A stretch of DNA of 5,979 nucleotides, from positions 1-5,979 of the forward strand of contig JAEUJR010001009.1 in the NCBI GenBank assembly GCA_016793585.1, in the 5' to 3' direction. This DNA comes from Archangium sp. GTDB lineage: Bacteria > Myxococcota > Myxococcia > Myxococcales > Myxococcaceae. The number at the start of each line of letters is the position of its first letter. Position 1 is the first letter of the stretch. The translations under genes and the position numbers were made by a program. Under the pieces are notes generated by a model, which saw only the letters and a list, made by a program, of their open reading frames with translations, was not told the DNA's origin and did no database searches. Positions 1-5,979 of the stretch are shown in pieces.

Positions 1-103
1 AGCCCTTGATGGCCTCACCTTTGCCCAGCAGGGCCTCGGTGCCCGGCATCGCGTCATGCAGCATTCGGCGCCAACGGAGTTCTTCGACGAAGTTCGTGCT
101 CAC
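1..103 (-). CDS. tyrS: Tyrosyl-tRNA synthetase, N-terminal fragment (cut by window edge)
   Basis: Reading the minus strand from a GTG at 103 gives 34 codons that run off the left edge. They include NFVEELRWRRMLHDAMPGTE followed by LLGKGEAIKG. This closely resembles the start of bacterial tyrosyl-tRNA synthetases (family pattern NFVEELRWRGMxHDxMPGTEE, just before the GFDPTAxSLHIGHL segment). The enzyme is a cytoplasmic class I aminoacyl-tRNA synthetase that charges tRNA-Tyr using ATP. The catalytic HIGH and KMSKS motifs lie outside the window and cannot be checked. The GTG start is chosen because the family match begins two or three residues after it; an in-frame TTG at 139 is an unlikely alternative. 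No clear Shine-Dalgarno sequence precedes the GTG. The kinase-like gene ends 40 bases upstream on the same strand, so the two may be co-transcribed. Identity rests on about 30 residues recognised by eye. Confidence 0.8.
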   Translation of the reverse strand, partial: MSTNFVEELRWRRMLHDAMPGTEALLGKGEAIKG

Positions 104-143
104 GAGGCGTCGATTGCGGGCAACGGCCGTCGGAGTCAAGCGC

Positions 144-866
144 TCACGGCGTCGGCTTCGACTCCGAGAACGACCAGCCGGCCTGCACGTAGGCGGTGAT
201 GGCCGACGCAATCTCGGCGACGCCATGGCGCGCGTTGTTGAAGACCGCGTCGTAGCGCAGCACGTCGGTCGGGTCGGCGCCGAGCTGGCTCTTCACGAAG
301 TCGTCGCGGCGCTGGCTGTTCGCACGCACGAAGTCCTCCGCCTCGCCGAGCGGCAGCTGGAGCCGGGCCGCCATGCTGCTGGCCCTCCACTCGAACGGCG
401 CGTCGACGCGAAAGTGAAAACAGTTCTTCAGCGCCTGGCACAGCACCGCGCCGCCGCGCCCGACGATGATGGCGTTGCCCCCCGTGGCCACCTGCACGAT
501 GTGCTGCCGCATGCGGTCGAAGGCGCGCACCTGCTCGTAATATTCGGCCGGCGCGAGGCCCAGGCGCTCGAGCCGGCTCGCCGTCAGCCCAAGGTTCTGC
601 ATCACCCGAATCGAGACGCCCTCCTCCTTCTGCACCTCTTCCAGCAGCGTCTTGTCGTAGATGTTCCACGGCTCGCCGCTGAGCTTCTCGAGGTGGGCCT
701 TCACGCGCTCGGCGATGGGAAAACCCTCACACCCGAACGAGCGCGAGAGCGTCACCGCCGGCCGCGGCTTCACCGAGGCGTCGTGGTGCAGTCGCGACTG
801 AATGTCTTCCCAGGCCTGAAGGCGTGGAGCGACACCGGGAATCAGCAGGTGAAAAGGGCGTGGCAT
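144..866 (-). CDS. Cytidylate kinase-like family protein (P-loop NTPase)
   Basis: This 240-residue protein resembles the cytidylate-kinase-like family (Cytidylate_kin2 type), distinct from housekeeping Cmk. Visible landmarks are: a beta-strand and loop VTLSRSFGCEG at residues 38-48, where relatives have a V/ITISRxFGSGG pattern; YDKTLLEEV at 70-78, like the family's 'D..LL..vA' segment; a buried strand IIVGRGG at 133-139; FRVDAPFEWR at 152-161, corresponding to the R-V-x-A-P segment; then an R-R-D-D-F stretch and a late D-x-x-x-Y-D-A-V-F-N segment. No signal peptide or membrane helix is seen, so it is presumably cytoplasmic. The substrate is unknown; NMP kinase activity is only a family-level suggestion. 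The loop lacks the lysine of a classical GxxGxGK P-loop. A GGAG about 13 bases before the ATG at 866 is a distant ribosome-binding site. The roughly 37-residue N-terminal extension ahead of the family core is unexplained. tyrS follows 40 bases downstream. Confidence 0.85.
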   Translation of the reverse strand: MPRPFHLLIPGVAPRLQAWEDIQSRLHHDASVKPRPAVTLSRSFGCEGFPIAERVKAHLEKLSGEPWNIYDKTLLEEVQKEEGVSIRVMQNLGLTASRLERLGLAPAEYYEQVRAFDRMRQHIVQVATGGNAIIVGRGGAVLCQALKNCFHFRVDAPFEWRASSMAARLQLPLGEAEDFVRANSQRRDDFVKSQLGADPTDVLRYDAVFNNARHGVAEIASAITAYVQAGWSFSESKPTP

Positions 867-1032
867 GACGTTGATGTTTCTCCAACACGGGTGAGCTGGC
901 CTTGCGGCGCCTCAAGCATGCGCACGTTCTTCACGTGCGTCTGAGCCCCTGAAGGAAATGCATGCCACATGCCCCCGCGTGGGTCGCCGGAACCGCTGGC
1001 GTCGCATGGCGCAGGTCACGAAAGACGTGCGG
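867..1032. other. Intergenic gap between the kinase-like and TIGR02996 genes
   Basis: This 166-base stretch lies upstream of the kinase-like gene and downstream of the TIGR02996 gene, both on the minus strand, so it must hold the kinase-like gene's leader if that gene has its own promoter. I see no gene. It contains a perfect 7-bp inverted repeat at 921-939 and a weaker 6-bp stem with one wobble pair at 985-1001. Neither is followed by a T-run in either direction, so neither looks like a rho-independent terminator. No convincing -35/-10 pair could be picked out. Confidence 0.6.
921..939. repeat. Perfect 7-bp inverted repeat with 5-base loop
   Basis: CGCACGT (921-927) and ACGTGCG (933-939) are exact reverse complements around a 5-base loop. 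A G-U pair can extend the stem by one base in plus-strand RNA. The repeat sits 55-73 bases upstream of the kinase-like start codon. No T-tract follows on either strand. It could be a leader hairpin, a protein-binding site or a chance palindrome in GC-rich DNA. Confidence 0.4.
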
Positions 1033-1563
1033 CTAGCCGAGAGGCTCGACCGGCAGGTCGTCGAGGCGCGAGGTGAAGCTCGCGTTGGGAAAGCGCTGAC
1101 GCAGCGTCTCTTCGACGACGGGCGAGAGCTCGTGCTGCACGAACTGGAAGTTCCGGAGCGACTCCAGTTTCGCGGCCACCGACTCGACCGCAGGCGCGTG
1201 CTCGTCTCGCAGCCCGCCCAGGCGCAGGTCTGGCAGGAAGTGACAGGCCGGTAACGACAACAGCCTCGGCAGCTCGGCGGCGAAGGCGCGCGGGGTGAGC
1301 ATCACGTCCCACGCGATGCCGGCGACGAAGCCGCGCTCCCACCAGACGTGGCCGCCCGCGGTGCCGTGAACGAAGCACACCGTGTTGCCGAGCCGCGCGA
1401 GCGTTTGCGGAACAGCGCGACGGGTGCAGCTCGCCGAGATGAGCGCTCCCCACGGGTCGCCATTCGCCTGCAGCCAGTCGGCGAAGACGAGGAAGGGCTC
1501 GATGGGGCCCGAGAGAGACAGGCTCGCGAGGTGTTGCTTCAACGTGACGTCGTCGAGCGGCAT
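1033..1563 (-). CDS. TIGR02996 (repeat-companion) domain protein
   Basis: The gene encodes 176 residues from the ATG at 1563. An in-frame GTG at 1584 would add seven residues; neither start has a well-placed Shine-Dalgarno sequence, and the ATG was preferred because of its codon. Residues 24-42 (FLVFADWLQANGDPWGALI) match the hallmark of the TIGR02996 domain, a short segment of the form L-V-Y-A-D-W-L-x-x-x-G-D-P-x-G-E-L-I. That domain is abundant in myxobacteria and planctomycetes and usually sits at the N-terminus, often ahead of leucine-rich-type repeats. Here the acidic E near its end is replaced by A. The remainder is Leu/Arg-rich with weak LRR flavour (LPRLLSLPACHFLPDLRLGGL and LESLRNFQF) but no regular repeat. 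There is no signal peptide or membrane segment. Its biochemical role is unknown, and it has no operon partner in the window. Confidence 0.8.
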   Translation of the reverse strand: MPLDDVTLKQHLASLSLSGPIEPFLVFADWLQANGDPWGALISASCTRRAVPQTLARLGNTVCFVHGTAGGHVWWERGFVAGIAWDVMLTPRAFAAELPRLLSLPACHFLPDLRLGGLRDEHAPAVESVAAKLESLRNFQFVQHELSPVVEETLRQRFPNASFTSRLDDLPVEPLG

Positions 1564-1598
1564 CGGGCCGAGTGTATGCCTCACCCACGCTTGCGCGA

Positions 1599-1610
1599 CG
1601 TCATGTGACG
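1599..1610. repeat. Short inverted repeat CGTCA-TG-TGACG in the divergent region
   Basis: Five-base arms CGTCA and TGACG flank a two-base centre, giving an operator-like palindrome between two divergently transcribed genes. It lies 61 bases before the plus-strand ATG and 36 bases before the minus-strand ATG. The short arms mean chance is a real possibility, and no regulator gene is adjacent. Confidence 0.3.
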
Positions 1611-1660
1611 GCCAGTTCGTTGTGTCGTGCGTCGCCGAATTGTCCCTAGCCTCATGGCCG

Positions 1661-1666
1661 AGGAGG
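1661..1666 (+). promoter_or_regulatory. Shine-Dalgarno AGGAGG for the TolB-like gene
   Basis: A full AGGAGG lies four bases before the ATG at 1671 and 13 bases before the in-frame ATG at 1680. Its closeness favours 1671 as the start, although a four-base spacer is on the short side. Confidence 0.7.
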
Positions 1667-1670
1667 CCAC

Positions 1671-2501
1671 ATGACCGCGATGCTGTTGCTGCTGCTGAGC
1701 GCGACGCCGAACGAGCCGCTCAAGCTCGCGATGCCCGACCTGCAGGTCGTGAACATCGAGGCGAAAGAGGCGGCCTTCTACACCGAGCACCTCGCCCAGG
1801 CGATGAAGTACCCCGAGGTGAGCGTGGTGACGGCCCGCGAGATGGCCACCTTTCTCGGGCTCGAGCGCCAGCGGCAGCTGCTCGGCTGCGACGCGACGAG
1901 CTGCATCACCGAGCTCGCCGGAGCCCTGGGCGCCGACGTGGTGGTGATGGGTGACGTGGCGCGCCTCGGCGGAGGCGTGCAGGTGAACGTCAAGGTGCTC
2001 TCGGCCACGACGGGCAAGACGCTCGCCACCTTCTCGAAGCGGGCAGCCAACGACGCCGAGAGCCTCGACGTGCTGAGCGAAGGCGGTCACGAGGTGCTGC
2101 TGCAGACGTGTCACGCGCTGCAGCGGCCGGTGCCCGAAGGGCTGTTGATGGCGCGGCAGCCGGCGCTCGTGCGTCACTGGTGGGTGCCGGGCGCGGCAGG
2201 CATCGCGGTCGCAGGGGTCGGGGCTGGCCTCTTCCTCGTCGCGCAGGGCGACTACCAGACACTGGCGAAGGCGTCGGCCGACGCGCCGTTGACGCGCGAG
2301 CAGGCGTCGAACACGCTCACCCGCGGCAAGGTGCTCGAGCCGGCCGGGGTCGCGTGTCTCGTCGCGGGCGGCATTGGCCTCGCGGCCTCCATCACGCTCT
2401 TCACCATTCACCGCGTGACCGTGAGCTCGGACCTCGGCGTGGTGACGTTCGTGCCGCTGCCCGAAGGAGGCGCGCTGGTGCTCGGAGGGACGCTGCCATG
2501 A
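1671..2501 (+). CDS. TolB/CsgG-like N-terminal domain protein with two C-terminal membrane segments
   Basis: The protein has 276 residues. A short hydrophobic leader (MTAMLLLLLSA, residues 1-11) looks like a minimal signal peptide without a basic n-region. Residues of about 18-125 form an alpha/beta domain of a kind common in myxobacterial proteins and related to TolB N-terminal, FlgO and CsgG-like folds. Diagnostic parts are the GCDATSC segment (C73 and C78), then ITELAGALGADVVVMGDVAR and VQVNVKVLSATTGKTLA. Two hydrophobic segments follow at about 170-192 and 224-246, separated by a polar loop, and a short tail ends with LPEGGALVLGG. The likely topology is an exported domain anchored by a helical hairpin. 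No catalytic residues are apparent and the precise function is unknown. The stop overlaps the lipoprotein start as ATGA, so the two genes are probably translationally coupled; a role in surface assembly or transport of that lipoprotein is inference. Confidence 0.85.
   Translation: MTAMLLLLLSATPNEPLKLAMPDLQVVNIEAKEAAFYTEHLAQAMKYPEVSVVTAREMATFLGLERQRQLLGCDATSCITELAGALGADVVVMGDVARLGGGVQVNVKVLSATTGKTLATFSKRAANDAESLDVLSEGGHEVLLQTCHALQRPVPEGLLMARQPALVRHWWVPGAAGIAVAGVGAGLFLVAQGDYQTLAKASADAPLTREQASNTLTRGKVLEPAGVACLVAGGIGLAASITLFTIHRVTVSSDLGVVTFVPLPEGGALVLGGTLP
2484..2488 (+). promoter_or_regulatory. Shine-Dalgarno GGAGG for the lipoprotein gene
   Basis: GGAGG inside the last codons of the TolB-like gene lies nine bases before the ATG at 2498. 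This supports the start at 2498 rather than the much longer upstream extension of the same open frame. Confidence 0.65.
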
Positions 2502-5119
2502 GAGCGCTCCTCATCGCCGGCGCCGTCGTCAGCGTGGTGGGGTGTCACAACTTCGACGAGGCCTACGCCGACTGCGTCGCGCGCGGCGCCTGCCCTGGCG
2601 GCGTCTCGGGCAGCGCGGGCGGCCAGGTCGGCGGAGGCAGCGGCGGAGGAAACGTCACGGGCGGCGGCGCCGTCGGCGGTGGCTCGACGGCTGGTGGTGC
2701 GGCCGGAGGCAGCTCGACGAGTCAGCTGCGGGTCGACCCGGCGGGCATCGTCGTCGAGAGCGTTCCCTCCGAGACGCTGGTCACCACCTTCTCCATCTGG
2801 AACGTCGGCTCCACGACGCTCACGCAGGTCACGGTGAATCCACCGACCGAAGCCCACTTCACCATTCGGTCCACCGACTGCTCGGGCGCACAGCTCGCTC
2901 CCGATGCCTCGTGCACCGCGGCCATCAACTACCTGCCCACCGACCTGACGACGACGACGGGCGTCTTCCGCGTCACCACGGCCAACGGCACGCTCGACGA
3001 GATTGCGCTGAGCGGCCAGGGCGTCGTGCCCCTGACGGTGAGCCCGTCGCGCCTCGACTTCGGCACGGTGAACATCGGCGACGTTCCGCCGCTGCAGCCC
3101 ATCACCCTGACGAACCACTCGTTCCTTTCGGCGACGGCGCCGCTCCGATTCAGTGGCAGCCACGCGGCCTTCGATGCAGGCACCTGCGCCACGCCCATTC
3201 CTTCGAGGGGCTCGTGCGAGGCGGCGGTGGCCTTCGCGCCGACGGCGAGCGTCGACAGTGGCACGCTGGTCGTCTCGGGCGCGAACGATGGTGGCGCACG
3301 CCCCGCCGAACGCGCGACCGTCGACCTCTCTGGCCGCGGCATTCCCCCTGCGGCCTTCACCTTCACGCCGTCGTCGTTCGCGCTCGCGACCGACTATGGC
3401 CAGCCCCCGGTGCAGCAGGCCTTCACGCTGCGCAACTCGTCGAACGTCGAGGCCACCGGGCCGATGACGCTGGGGCTGGTCGACGACGCCGGCCTCTTCG
3501 CTCTCGACGCCGGCACCTGCGTCGCCTCTGGCCTCGCGGCGCTGGCCCAATGTCAGGGCTCGGTGACCTTCCTCGCTTCGCGGCCCGGCGTCTTCAACGC
3601 GCAGCTGTTCGCATCACTGGCCGATGGTGGCTCCCGCTTCGCGCCGGTGGCCGGCACCGCGTACGACTTCGTGCCCGTGCGCGTGGTGGTGGCGATGCCC
3701 GACTCGGGCGTCGTGCTCTTTCGTGACGGCGGCACGGCGTGCGCGAGCGGCTGCGTGTATGGCGCGCGGCGCGGGGTGAGCGACTTCTTCACGGCCCAGC
3801 CCGCGAACAACGGCGTCTTCGTTCGCTGGGACGGTGGCTGCTTCGTCAACGGCACGACCCCGCAGCTGTGCAGCTTCACCCCGACGACCGACGGCGGCAT
3901 CACCATCGGCGCCACCTTCGGGCCGCAGGTGTTCCCGCTCACGGTGACTGGCGTGGCGCCTGACGCCGGGCGGGTGACGAGTGTGCCTTTCGGGCTCGAC
4001 TGCCCCGGCACCTGCACGGCGAACTTCCCGTGGTACTCCGACGTCATCATCTTCGCCGCCGGCACGCAGGGCCGCACGCTGCAGGCGCTCACTGGCGCGT
4101 GTGACGGTGGCGTGACGTGTCAGGTCTCGATGAACGCCGCGCGCATCGTGAACGTGGCGTGGAAGGCGGGGCGGGTGAACCTGGCCTTCGTCGGGCCGAC
4201 CAGCATTCTGGCAGGCACGGGCCTCGCCGCTCTCGACGCGCGCTGCACGCAGACGGCCGACGCTGGCGGGCTGCCCACGCAGAGCTGGAAGGCCCTGCTC
4301 AACACGTCGACGCAGGTCGCGTTCGACCGTCTCGTCTCGGACGCGGGCTGGCAGAGCGTCAGAGGAGACCCCATCGCGCTCTCGGTGCGGCAGCTTCGCG
4401 AGGGTCGCCTGCTCAGCCCCATCATTCACGAAGCCTCGGGGTTTCGCCGGGGCACGGCGCAGGTGCTCACGGGCATGCTCATCGACGGCGGCGTGGGCGA
4501 GACCTGCGGCGACTGGAGCGGAAGCACGGCCTACGCCACGGGTGCGTGGCTCGACGTGAGCGGCCCGGCCTGGTTCGGCGGCATCAGGGACTTCTGCAAC
4601 GTCGACCGCGCCTACTTCTGCATTCAAGACGACCCCACGGGCATCGCGCCAACCGTGCAGCAACCCTCGCGCGTGCGGCTCGTGTTCACCAGCCGGGGTA
4701 CGGTCGACGGCCTCACCTCAGATGCGCAGGCCGACGCCCTGTGCTCGGGCGAAGCAGCCGACGCCGGCCTGCCGAGCGCGCCCCTGTTCTCGGCGTACCG
4801 AAGAGCCGCCGTCACGGGTGGCCCGTGGGTGTTCGACCCGAACGGCCCACCGTTCTACCGCGTCGACGGCCTGCCGCTGTGGGTGCAGCCGAGCACGTTG
4901 TCACCGACGCTGGCCGACTCCATTCCCGTCAACGCGGCGAACGTCGACGCGCGCGGCGCCTTCGTCGAAGGCTTCCACTGGATGTATGGGTGCAACGACT
5001 GGCAGAGCAACCAGACGACGTCGACGGGCTCCGCGCGAAGGGTCGAGAACATCACGTGGCGCGTCGAGCTCGGCCCCGCGTGCAGTCAGCAGGGGCATCT
5101 GCTCTGCGTTCAGCGCTGA
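2498..5119 (+). CDS. Modular Cys-rich lipoprotein with choice-of-anchor D, InlB-B-like and DUF1554-like repeats
   Basis: The gene encodes 873 residues from an ATG overlapping the previous stop. Residues 1-16 form a lipoprotein signal with lipobox VVGC, so C16 is the predicted lipidated residue; H17-N18 at +2/+3 gives no obvious inner-membrane retention signal. Residues 34-76 are a Gly/Ser/Ala linker. Three beta-sandwich repeats of the choice-of-anchor D/ASH type follow (about 77-178, 179-284, 285-392), each with a Cys pair (C128/C139, C230/C240, C341/C352) and the first two with closing LSGQG/LSGRG motifs. Two divergent InlB-B-like repeats come next (about 394-478 and 479-556), each with four Cys. 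Two C-terminal modules (559-719 and 725-873) resemble the Leptospira-type DUF1554 domain, each with a C-x-DW motif and a final aromatic/Leu-C-x-Q. No protease or glycosidase catalytic motif is seen. The likely role is a surface adhesin or binding protein, by inference. The open frame extends upstream to 2108, but that part overlaps the TolB-like gene and is not used. Confidence 0.9.
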   Translation: MRALLIAGAVVSVVGCHNFDEAYADCVARGACPGGVSGSAGGQVGGGSGGGNVTGGGAVGGGSTAGGAAGGSSTSQLRVDPAGIVVESVPSETLVTTFSIWNVGSTTLTQVTVNPPTEAHFTIRSTDCSGAQLAPDASCTAAINYLPTDLTTTTGVFRVTTANGTLDEIALSGQGVVPLTVSPSRLDFGTVNIGDVPPLQPITLTNHSFLSATAPLRFSGSHAAFDAGTCATPIPSRGSCEAAVAFAPTASVDSGTLVVSGANDGGARPAERATVDLSGRGIPPAAFTFTPSSFALATDYGQPPVQQAFTLRNSSNVEATGPMTLGLVDDAGLFALDAGTCVASGLAALAQCQGSVTFLASRPGVFNAQLFASLADGGSRFAPVAGTAYDFVPVRVVVAMPDSGVVLFRDGGTACASGCVYGARRGVSDFFTAQPANNGVFVRWDGGCFVNGTTPQLCSFTPTTDGGITIGATFGPQVFPLTVTGVAPDAGRVTSVPFGLDCPGTCTANFPWYSDVIIFAAGTQGRTLQALTGACDGGVTCQVSMNAARIVNVAWKAGRVNLAFVGPTSILAGTGLAALDARCTQTADAGGLPTQSWKALLNTSTQVAFDRLVSDAGWQSVRGDPIALSVRQLREGRLLSPIIHEASGFRRGTAQVLTGMLIDGGVGETCGDWSGSTAYATGAWLDVSGPAWFGGIRDFCNVDRAYFCIQDDPTGIAPTVQQPSRVRLVFTSRGTVDGLTSDAQADALCSGEAADAGLPSAPLFSAYRRAAVTGGPWVFDPNGPPFYRVDGLPLWVQPSTLSPTLADSIPVNAANVDARGAFVEGFHWMYGCNDWQSNQTTSTGSARRVENITWRVELGPACSQQGHLLCVQR
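2597..2725 (+). repeat. Low-complexity Gly/Ser/Ala linker-coding tract
   Basis: Codons 34-76 of the lipoprotein encode a 43-residue linker in which 21 residues are glycine, in clusters such as GGGSGGGNVTGGG. The DNA is correspondingly rich in GGC/GGT triplets. It separates the lipid-anchored N-terminus from the folded repeats and is typical of myxobacterial lipoproteins. Such tracts are prone to length change between strains. Confidence 0.8.
4172..5116 (+). repeat. Tandem duplicated C-terminal DUF1554-like modules in the lipoprotein
   Basis: Two modules start with RVNLAF (R559) and RVRLVF (R725). Each has an early Cys followed by an A-D-A-G motif, a central C-x-D-W motif and a terminal C-[IV]-Q. 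Cysteines are at 583, 670, 700, 708 and at 749, 832, 862, 870. The last two intervals are 30 and 8 residues in both copies, which indicates an ancient duplication although overall identity is low. The DUF1554 assignment is from memory of the family pattern (A-D-A-x-C, ...FKA.L.., C-N-D-W) and is less certain than the duplication itself. Confidence 0.65.
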
Positions 5120-5120
5120 A

Positions 5121-5978
<858 letters not shown>

Positions 5979-5979
5979 G

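Larger units (their letters stand above)
1564..1670. promoter_or_regulatory. Divergent intergenic region, presumed to hold promoters both ways
   Basis: These 107 bases separate the start codons of the minus-strand TIGR02996 gene and the plus-strand TolB-like/lipoprotein operon, so promoters for both should lie here. I cannot identify a convincing -35/-10 pair. The region is locally less GC-rich near 1618-1650, which fits a plus-strand promoter. It contains a short palindrome at 1599-1610 and a six-codon reading frame at 1654-1674 that carries the downstream ribosome-binding site. The promoter role is inferred from gene orientation, not from sequence motifs. Confidence 0.4.

Noticed and set aside
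6..944. Plus-strand open frame of 312 codons across tyrS and the kinase-like gene
   Set aside because: It runs antisense to two recognisable protein families, and its translation has no domain and a biased Arg/Ala/Leu composition.
985..1001. Possible terminator stem CGCCGG...CTGGCG downstream of the TIGR02996 gene
   Set aside because: The stem has a wobble pair and no following T-run on the minus strand; such stems are frequent by chance at this GC content.
1031..1038. Palindrome GGCTAGCC at the stop of the TIGR02996 gene
   Set aside because: It is only eight bases, lies at the stop codon, and has no partner or context suggesting a site.
2108..2497. Upstream extension of the lipoprotein reading frame, giving a 1003-residue protein
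   Set aside because: It overlaps the well-supported TolB-like gene in another frame, the translation is Arg/Ala-rich shadow sequence, and a lipoprotein signal with its own ribosome-binding site begins at 2498.
2408..3550. Minus-strand open frame of 380 codons opposite the lipoprotein
   Set aside because: Low-complexity Arg/Ala/Gly composition and no family resemblance; it is the complement of the Gly linker and beta-sandwich repeats.
3614..4663. Long minus-strand open frame of 349 codons opposite the lipoprotein
   Set aside because: It is Arg/Ala/His-rich with no recognisable domain and is explained by GC-rich codon bias of the sense gene, whose domains and cysteine patterns are clear.

Overview
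The window is GC-rich on both strands, with long open frames in almost every register. It looks like chromosomal DNA from a myxobacterium-like bacterium (Myxococcota). The clues are a TIGR02996 'repeat-companion' protein, a TolB/CsgG-like protein with a GCDxxxC motif ahead of a two-helix membrane region, and a large lipoprotein built from a Gly/Ser linker, choice-of-anchor D repeats and Cys-rich modules. This placement is inference from family content and base composition; there is no rRNA or other direct taxonomic marker.

Layout, left to right. Bases 1-103 (minus) hold the first 34 codons of a tyrosyl-tRNA synthetase gene that runs off the left edge. Forty bases upstream of it, on the same strand, is a 240-aa cytidylate-kinase-like P-loop protein (144-866). 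After a 166-base gap comes a 176-aa TIGR02996-domain protein (1033-1563, minus). A 107-base divergent intergenic region follows. Two plus-strand genes then overlap by ATGA and form an evident operon: a 276-aa TolB-like membrane-associated protein (1671-2501) and an 873-aa modular lipoprotein (2498-5119). The window closes with the C-terminal 285 residues of a class 3 aldehyde dehydrogenase on the minus strand (5121-5978). Its stop codon is one base from the lipoprotein stop.

How the genes relate. tyrS and the kinase-like gene may be co-transcribed, but no functional link can be read from the sequence. The TolB-like protein and the lipoprotein are translationally coupled and both carry export signals, so a shared role at the envelope or cell surface is a reasonable inference; its nature is unknown. 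The aldehyde dehydrogenase and the TIGR02996 gene look like unrelated neighbours.

No mobile element, CRISPR array, tRNA, rRNA, riboswitch or convincing rho-independent terminator was found. The most notable item is the lipoprotein. After the linker it has three beta-sandwich repeats, two Cys-rich InlB-B-like repeats and two C-terminal modules. The last two pairs show near-identical internal cysteine spacing, and D-A-G / D-G-G tripeptides are scattered through the C-terminal three quarters. It is an unusual protein, but I do not see evidence of a complete new multi-gene system.
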